DNA of 55,441 nt, from assembly GCA_946222885.1 (NCBI GenBank), contig CAMIAK010000015.1, positions 1-55,441 of the forward strand. The letters are read 5' to 3'. The notes under the pieces were generated by a model. That model saw nothing but the letters and a program-made list of their open reading frames with translations. It did not search any database and was not told where the DNA came from. Both the position numbers and the translations under genes were made by a program. Shown here one piece after another: positions 50,499-55,441 of this stretch. Origin of the DNA: an uncultured Nesterenkonia sp. GTDB taxonomy: Bacteria; Actinomycetota; Actinomycetes; Actinomycetales; Micrococcaceae. Each line of letters opens with the position of its first letter. Position 1 is the stretch's first letter.

Positions 50499-53400
50499 CT
50501 AGAGAGCTCGTCCTGGCGTGTTCCACGATATGGGCTTCTGTTCCTGCCCCTGACTAGCCATATTGAGCCTCCGAGCCTGGTGGAGTGCGGTGCGGGCTCG
50601 GGCGTGGTCGATCTTCTGTGCAATGGTCTCTGGTTCGGCACCCAGGGGGTGGGTGCTGGTGATCTGGTATCGGTCGCGGTAGGCCGCCACGGTGCGGGCG
50701 ACCCGATGCCACTGCCGCTGGCCCCGCTCGTCTGAGGGTGGGTTGCCTAGCTGTTTGACCCACGGTTCGCCGGCCTGGAGGGCGGTGTCCAGGATGGTGG
50801 TGGTGCGGGTTTCGATGAGGTCGTGGCGTTCTTCTAGCGCCTGCCGCATCTGCTGGTCCATCGGTCCATCAGCGGCCGGGATCAGTCCGGCGATGAGGCG
50901 GGGTGGTTTACGGGTGCGGCCTGATCCTGCTGGGCGTGCGGTGACACGGGCCACCCGGTGATGCAGCACCGCAGCAACATCATCGGCGTCCTCCAAACCC
51001 TTGGCTGCCACTAGCCGTGGGAGCAGGGCTTCGGGGTTGTGGTGATTGGCGTCAGCCCGCCGCAGCTCGGCGGTGAGTGGGCCGAAGGCCTCGGAGGCGA
51101 TGGCTTCTTCTGCTTGTTCGGTGGTGAGGCCGCTGGTGCGGATGAGGGTGGCCCATCGGTCGTGTTGTGCTGCGGCGGCGATGGTCTCGTACTCGGCCGC
51201 CAGCTGAGCAATCGATCCCCAGGTCTCTTGCTCGGCGGTGATCGTCTCATGTGCCGATAGCTCGGCACCGGAGTGTTGGAGTACTCCGTAGAGCACCGTC
51301 CGGGCGGTGGCATCCGGGTCCGCCCCGGGGTGAGGCTCAGCGTGCTCGTCGGGCTGGTCGAGAACCACATAGGCGCGATTGGCTAATCGGCCCCGGGTCA
51401 TGGCGACATAGAAGTTTTCCCTGGTCGTGGTGGGCTCCACCAGCACATGGGAGGTATCGATGGTGAGCCCTTGTGCCCGCTGCGCTGTGACGGCGTAACC
51501 CAAGTCGAGATGTTCGGCGGCGTAGGAGGCAGGTAGGACGATTGCTCCGCCGAATCGGCGGCCGTGTTTGCGGACGGTGATCGAGCCGTCGTGGCGGATG
51601 TCGGTGATCGTCCAGGTGTCTCCGTTGCGGACCCAGTCACGTCCTGTTCGCAGTCGGCGGTCGTTGCGCCGTGTGATCACTGTGTCCCCGACACCGGCCT
51701 GAGTACCGTCGTTCAGTGTGATTTCGGGGCCGGGTTTCAGGGTGCCATCGAGGATGAGGTCGGCTCGGGCTCGGGCGTTGAGCATCGCCACCTGCTCCCG
51801 GGTCTCAGCCACCAGCACTGAGGACTTGCCTGCGTACCGGTCTGACCGCCAGGCGGTGTAGGCAGCGTCGGCCATCGCCTCGGCTTCGCCTTCGCTGATC
51901 CTGTCGTGCTCCAGGTAAGTATCAATCACCTCGGTCTGCCCGTGACGTAGTGCGAGGGATGCGGTTTTCTCCCACGGGTGGGTGAATCGGTGGACGTCGA
52001 CCAGTTCGGGGGTGTCGTCGCGGTCGTTGACCAGCATGGAGAATGCCCCACCTGCATCCACTGATTGGAGCTGCCCGTAGTCACCGACCAGCAGGACCTT
52101 GGCTCCGGTCTCTGCGGCGTGGGCTGTGATCCGGTCCAGGGTCAGTGTTCCGGCCAGGGAGGCCTCGTCGATGATCACCAACTGGCCTGCCTGGAAGGAT
52201 TCACCGTGGCGGGTGTGGTTGTCCCACCACTTCGCTGTGTTTTCGGTAGCGATCCCCAGGTCCTCGGCCAGCACCTGGGCTGCTACGGCTGAGGGGGCCA
52301 GGCCGACTACGGAGCCTGTGCCGTGCTGGGTCTCCCACGCCCGGCGGAGGGCACTCAGGGCGGTGGTCTTACCTGCCCCCGCGGGACCGACCAATACATC
52401 CAGCACCCGCCCGGAGACCGCCACCCGCGCCAGGGCGTCTGCCTGGTCTGGACCGAGCCTGCGCCCCTGACGATCCGGGCTACTGGTGATCTTCTCCACC
52501 GTGGCCATATCCGCTGTCGGGCTGGTGAGGGTGCGTGCCCGTTCTAGGAGTCGGTCTTCTGCGGCCAACAGGTCTTCGGATGAGAACACGGTCGAGTGTT
52601 TCGGTCGGAAGACGCTGGTGCCGTCGTCTCGGCGGAACACCACCGGGGAGACTGCCAGCTCGGGTGGGGTGAGACGCAGGGAGGCGTTCTCGGCGGCGTC
52701 GGTGATCATGCCCAGGATGGCGTGGCGGTCTTCGGTGCTGGCAAACCGTAGTCCCATGGTCTGTCGGGAGGCTTCGGCGTAGAGGTTCCAGCGCCGCCAG
52801 GTCGAACGCTTCTCACCGACCACCGCCACCACAGATTCGCCCAGCTGGCTGACCGCGTCCAAGGGCACATCGTCAGCCCGCAACAACTCAGGTGTGGGGT
52901 TCTGATGTGCGGTTCTGGAGGCCCAGGCGGTGGCGTCCTCCCCCAGCACACTGCTCGCCCGGGTGCGCCATTGATCAGTCAGTTCGGCCAGGGAGTGGAC
53001 CTGTTTGTCTGGTCGGGTGGTCAGGGTAGCTTGGGCGCGCAGCTTCATGATCGTCGCAGGAGCAGGCCGCCTGCCGTGCTCGGTCACATAGTTGTCGATG
53101 AGCCGGTCGGTCTCGGCGTCGATATGCCTGCTTCTGGTCGAGAACTCACCCACGAGGTCTTCGGGGACGGTGGTGATGGCCCAGGAGGGGTTACGGTCCC
53201 GGCCCATGTCCCGTGACTCCCACTGGACTCCGAGCATCCGGGTGAGGTGGTCGGCGAAGATCGCCTCATGCATCTCCGAGAGTGCGACCACTGAGGCGTG
53301 CAGGGGTCGTCCGTCGAGGGAGCGCCACTTCCCATCCAGTGCCGTCTGGACCTTATTGGAGACCACCACATGGGTATGCAAGTGAGGGTCACCGGCCCGG

Positions 53401-54050
53401 GAGTCGTAATGGTCATAAGCAGTGGCAATCAGTCCGGCGACATCGACCTGTGCAACCGCCCCGTCCCCTGCGGTTGCGCCCGTGCGGGTGGCTGCAACCT
53501 CGGACTCCATGAATGCAACCACCTCTGCAATCGCAGCATGATGAGCCTGTGCGATCAACGCCTGAGTCCCCGCATCAGCAACCGCCCACAACACAGAGGC
53601 GGACTTCGGCACCGAGAACGTGACATCGAATCCCGCCACCGCACGCCGACCACCACGAGCGGCTTCCTCGGCCTCAATCGCCGCTACCGCCTCAGCCCTG
53701 GCAGCTGGGCCTAAATCCGGGTCAAGCCCGGTGATGCGAGCTTCGATCCGCTCGGTGGTGGTCTTGTACTGCGGATACGCCTTCCCCAACGGCTCACCGG
53801 TGACCGGGTCACGGCCCATCCCCACCAGCAGCTGAAGCTGCGCCTCAGAGACCTCATCACCCACACCGATTCGGCCATCCCCCAGGCTGCGGACTCCGGC
53901 ACCAAGCCACCGGCCCGGTGGGGTACCTTCCTCCGCGTAATACCGGGTCAACGGCGTAGACAACGACCGGTCACCATCCCCAGCCGCCACCGTCCGCAGC
54001 AGGTATTTATACCCATCGCCCGCGGACATGACCCGCATCGACACTGTCAC
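50499..54050 (-). CDS. MobF-family conjugative relaxase-helicase (TraA/TrwC-like)
   Basis: 1183 aa. Relaxase domain (about 1-300): start VTVSMRVMSAGDGY, catalytic tyrosine pair RYYAEE (Y37, Y38), FDVTFSVPKS, and the metal-binding HxHxH triad HLHTH (223-227). Helicase/ATPase half: Walker A VGPAGAGKTT (~555), Walker B LVIIDEAS (~624) and the C-terminal superfamily-1 motif YAVTAQRAQGLTID. It nicks oriT and unwinds the transferred strand during conjugation. GTG at 54050 is chosen from homology; upstream ATGs exist. The gene seems intact, but no coupling protein or type IV secretion gene is seen. Confidence 0.92.
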   Translation of the reverse strand: MTVSMRVMSAGDGYKYLLRTVAAGDGDRSLSTPLTRYYAEEGTPPGRWLGAGVRSLGDGRIGVGDEVSEAQLQLLVGMGRDPVTGEPLGKAYPQYKTTTERIEARITGLDPDLGPAARAEAVAAIEAEEAARGGRRAVAGFDVTFSVPKSASVLWAVADAGTQALIAQAHHAAIAEVVAFMESEVAATRTGATAGDGAVAQVDVAGLIATAYDHYDSRAGDPHLHTHVVVSNKVQTALDGKWRSLDGRPLHASVVALSEMHEAIFADHLTRMLGVQWESRDMGRDRNPSWAITTVPEDLVGEFSTRSRHIDAETDRLIDNYVTEHGRRPAPATIMKLRAQATLTTRPDKQVHSLAELTDQWRTRASSVLGEDATAWASRTAHQNPTPELLRADDVPLDAVSQLGESVVAVVGEKRSTWRRWNLYAEASRQTMGLRFASTEDRHAILGMITDAAENASLRLTPPELAVSPVVFRRDDGTSVFRPKHSTVFSSEDLLAAEDRLLERARTLTSPTADMATVEKITSSPDRQGRRLGPDQADALARVAVSGRVLDVLVGPAGAGKTTALSALRRAWETQHGTGSVVGLAPSAVAAQVLAEDLGIATENTAKWWDNHTRHGESFQAGQLVIIDEASLAGTLTLDRITAHAAETGAKVLLVGDYGQLQSVDAGGAFSMLVNDRDDTPELVDVHRFTHPWEKTASLALRHGQTEVIDTYLEHDRISEGEAEAMADAAYTAWRSDRYAGKSSVLVAETREQVAMLNARARADLILDGTLKPGPEITLNDGTQAGVGDTVITRRNDRRLRTGRDWVRNGDTWTITDIRHDGSITVRKHGRRFGGAIVLPASYAAEHLDLGYAVTAQRAQGLTIDTSHVLVEPTTTRENFYVAMTRGRLANRAYVVLDQPDEHAEPHPGADPDATARTVLYGVLQHSGAELSAHETITAEQETWGSIAQLAAEYETIAAAAQHDRWATLIRTSGLTTEQAEEAIASEAFGPLTAELRRADANHHNPEALLPRLVAAKGLEDADDVAAVLHHRVARVTARPAGSGRTRKPPRLIAGLIPAADGPMDQQMRQALEERHDLIETRTTTILDTALQAGEPWVKQLGNPPSDERGQRQWHRVARTVAAYRDRYQITSTHPLGAEPETIAQKIDHARARTALHQARRLNMASQGQEQKPISWNTPGRAL

Positions 54051-54476
54051 ACCAATCAGGTGAGCCTTTAGTCCCATCATGGGTCTGCGCACATGAAAAT
54101 GGCGCGGCACTCACTTCGGCGTAGTACAAAGCTAGAGGCCTGATGAGATGACGATCCCCTTCATCTGTGGAGATCTTCTTGCGGGGAGGAATATCTTGGT
54201 ACTAGGCCACGCCTTCATCCACACCTTCACGCAGGACAGGTGTGCCCCTGACATGAGTCGGTTCAGGATTTTGTCTGAGTCGCGAGCCGCTCAAGCGTAT
54301 TAGGCATGTGCGGTGCCTCAGCTGGCTCAGCCTGCGGATTCTGGAGTATTCGCTCTCATCAGTTTCGTGGACAAGGACAGTGCCGTATCCGGCCGTGAGT
54401 GGTACAGCGTATACGTGAACTGCACGCAGGAAAGGGTCATGCAAGGTGGGGCGACGGGCCTACCGGGGTCCTGACC
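54051..54476. other. non-coding gap upstream of relaxase; possible oriT region
   Basis: 425 bases without a convincing gene. A minus-strand open frame of 80 codons (54202-54444) has no recognisable features. The gap holds short repeats such as CTCAGC-TGG-CTCAGC and the palindrome GTATAC. A MobF oriT would be expected near the relaxase gene, but no nic-site consensus could be fixed. Confidence 0.4.
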
Positions 54477-55211
54477 TTAGTTGATAGGACCGGTGACTGT
54501 GTAGCGCAGCCAGAGGCTGCCGTCATCGAGTTTTTGTATGTCTTGGAGATCGAAGGCGGTCGGTAGTGGTGTGGTGTAGCGGTCGTCGGCTTCGAAGAGG
54601 GTTTGTGCGCCTTTGGTTCCATCGGCGGCCGGGGTGAGTACGATGCTGACCTCGTCGCACAACCCGGCACGGATGAAGGACCAGTTGAGTCCGCCACCGC
54701 CGCCGAGCATAAGTTCCTCACCGCCGAAATTCGCGCCGATCTTCTCGACTGCCTGTGCGAGGTCCAGGGTGTCGTCGCCGGCGATGAGGTAGGAGATACC
54801 CAGCCGGCGGAGGAGGTCTTTGTAGGCGTTGCTCGCTTTGCCGGACAGGACCTCGACAACGTGGGCGTTGGTATCGAAGTAATCAATCGAGTTCTTCTGC
54901 CAGCCGAGCTGGCCAGCCGGGTCAATGGAGAAGTAGTTCATGGGGGCGTCCGGGACAGCGATGTAGTCCCCGTCGGGGACCGCCGCGGCTGCTTTGTTCA
55001 GATCCGGCGTGCGGTAGTGGGTGAAGTTGTCCTCAGTGGTAATTCGGCCGCTGAGCCATCCCTTGTGGCTGCGGTAGTGGCGCTGGGGTCCATAAGCCAG
55101 GGCGTGGAACTCCCGTTGTGAGGCCATGCCAACGCTGGTGGCCAAGTAGTCACCGACAATCTTCCCATCGAGTGACATGTGCATATGGCAGATGATGCGC
55201 GGGCGGGTCAT
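54477..55211 (-). CDS. RibD C-terminal-domain reductase (dihydrofolate-reductase-like)
   Basis: 244 aa, single RibD_C domain. Start RPRIICHMHMSLDGKIVGDYL is the family N-terminal strand with the SLDG motif; LMLGGGGGLNWSFIRAGLCDEVSIVLTP is the NADPH-binding C-terminal block. There is no deaminase domain, so it is probably a stand-alone NADPH-dependent reductase rather than riboflavin enzyme. Accessory cargo beside the relaxase. Start ATG at 55211. Confidence 0.85.
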   Translation of the reverse strand: MTRPRIICHMHMSLDGKIVGDYLATSVGMASQREFHALAYGPQRHYRSHKGWLSGRITTEDNFTHYRTPDLNKAAAAVPDGDYIAVPDAPMNYFSIDPAGQLGWQKNSIDYFDTNAHVVEVLSGKASNAYKDLLRRLGISYLIAGDDTLDLAQAVEKIGANFGGEELMLGGGGGLNWSFIRAGLCDEVSIVLTPAADGTKGAQTLFEADDRYTTPLPTAFDLQDIQKLDDGSLWLRYTVTGPIN

Positions 55212-55339
55212 GAAGATCGTCTCCTATGCTTCACTGATCTGGCGGCGACTGAATCGTGTCGTTTCGGCAGCGTGCCCTCCCTGAACAGGAGAGTTCTTGC
55301 TGGGACACCTTGAGCGCCGCCGGAGGTCGCACGTGTGGG

Positions 55340-55376
55340 GTGGCCCCGACCAACGAGTGCCGCTGGTCGGGGCCAC
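55340..55376. terminator. terminator hairpin
   Basis: GTGGCCCCGACCA (55340-55352) pairs perfectly with 55364-55376 around an 11-base loop. It lies upstream of the RibD-type gene and beside the right-end segment, so it probably ends a gene entering from the right. Nothing else is recognised in 55212-55400. Confidence 0.7.
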
Positions 55377-55404
55377 GGATGTATAGCTGTCGCGCGTCAG
55401 ACTT

Positions 55405-55441
55405 AGTGGCAGGGCCGTTATGTAGGTCCTGAAGGAGAGTC
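55405..55441 (+). repeat. segment related to 45941-45970, cut by window end
   Basis: GCAGGGCCGTTATGTA here matches GCAGAGCCGTTATGTA at 45941-45956 with one difference, and the similarity continues in the same coding frame (RYV-x-P). A stop codon precedes it in that frame. It may be the start of a second copy of the HTH fragment gene or a recombination site flanking the accessory region. Confidence 0.4.

Larger units (their letters stand above)
45900..55441. mobile_element. accessory region / genomic island (right limit not reached)
   Basis: From about 45.9 kb gene content changes from conserved core functions to recombinase, transposase, modification and conjugation genes, and G+C content drops visibly in 47.5-50.5 kb. 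A related short segment occurs at 45941 and 55405 and may mark its ends. A MobF relaxase suggests a conjugative or mobilizable ancestor. No integrase or att duplication could be fixed, and the element may continue past the window. Confidence 0.6.

Noticed and set aside
54202..54444. An 80-codon minus-strand frame upstream of the relaxase.
   Set aside because: No ribosome-binding site, no recognisable motifs, average composition for non-coding DNA; better treated as part of the possible oriT gap.

Overview
High-G+C actinobacterial chromosome. RbpA, a HrdB/SigA-type sigma factor with a Lys/Ala/Glu-rich N-terminus, HelY, polyprenol-phosphate-mannose synthase, DUF4191, DUF4192, DUF7455, DUF3054 and the two-lipoyl SucB/DlaT E2 all point to Actinobacteria. 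The short RpsD N-terminus without a zinc knuckle and the gene order suggest Micrococcales, probably Micrococcaceae (an Arthrobacter/Nesterenkonia-like relative). The genus is inference.

Layout. 0-10 kb: rpsD (cut by the window edge), DUF4191, lipA-lipB, a membrane Ser/Thr kinase, then sucB, lpdA and pepA. This groups lipoate synthesis with two lipoate-dependent complex components. 10-20 kb: PAC2, DUF4192, sigA, DUF7455, parE, ctaB (apparently leaderless, with dyad operators) and an ABC exporter pair. 20-25 kb: an alcohol/aldehyde oxidation locus (adhA, a GAF regulator, an aldehyde dehydrogenase, DUF779). The tandem sequence GATGCAAC-N3-GATGCAACC lies upstream of both structural genes. 25-33 kb: an MFS transporter, helY, an amidohydrolase-like protein without its metal ligands, ppm synthase, rbpA, an NfeD/SPFH pair and an RlmA-like methyltransferase. 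34-45.7 kb: stress and redox genes (zinc dehydrogenase, SDR, Rho-N-like small protein, GntP permease, a sensory-rhodopsin-transducer-like protein translationally coupled to an aldonolactone-oxidase-type flavoprotein, catalase, an SDR fused to a helical domain, SRAP, a PanE-like reductase).

45.9 kb to the right end is accessory DNA. It holds recombinase and transposase fragments, a degenerate serine-recombinase N-domain coupled to a small membrane protein, a visibly lower-G+C operon encoding DUF262, a HEPN protein and a cytosine-5 methyltransferase, a full-length MobF relaxase-helicase, and a RibD-C reductase. A related short segment at 45941 and 55405 brackets it. The DUF262-HEPN-methyltransferase operon is the best candidate for a little-described system: a modification/anti-phage module in which the HEPN protein would be the effector. 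The lack of type IV secretion genes suggests a mobilizable or decaying element, or one that continues beyond the window.

Most convergent gene pairs in the core are separated by perfect 14-22 bp hairpins. No CRISPR array, rRNA or intact tRNA was seen.
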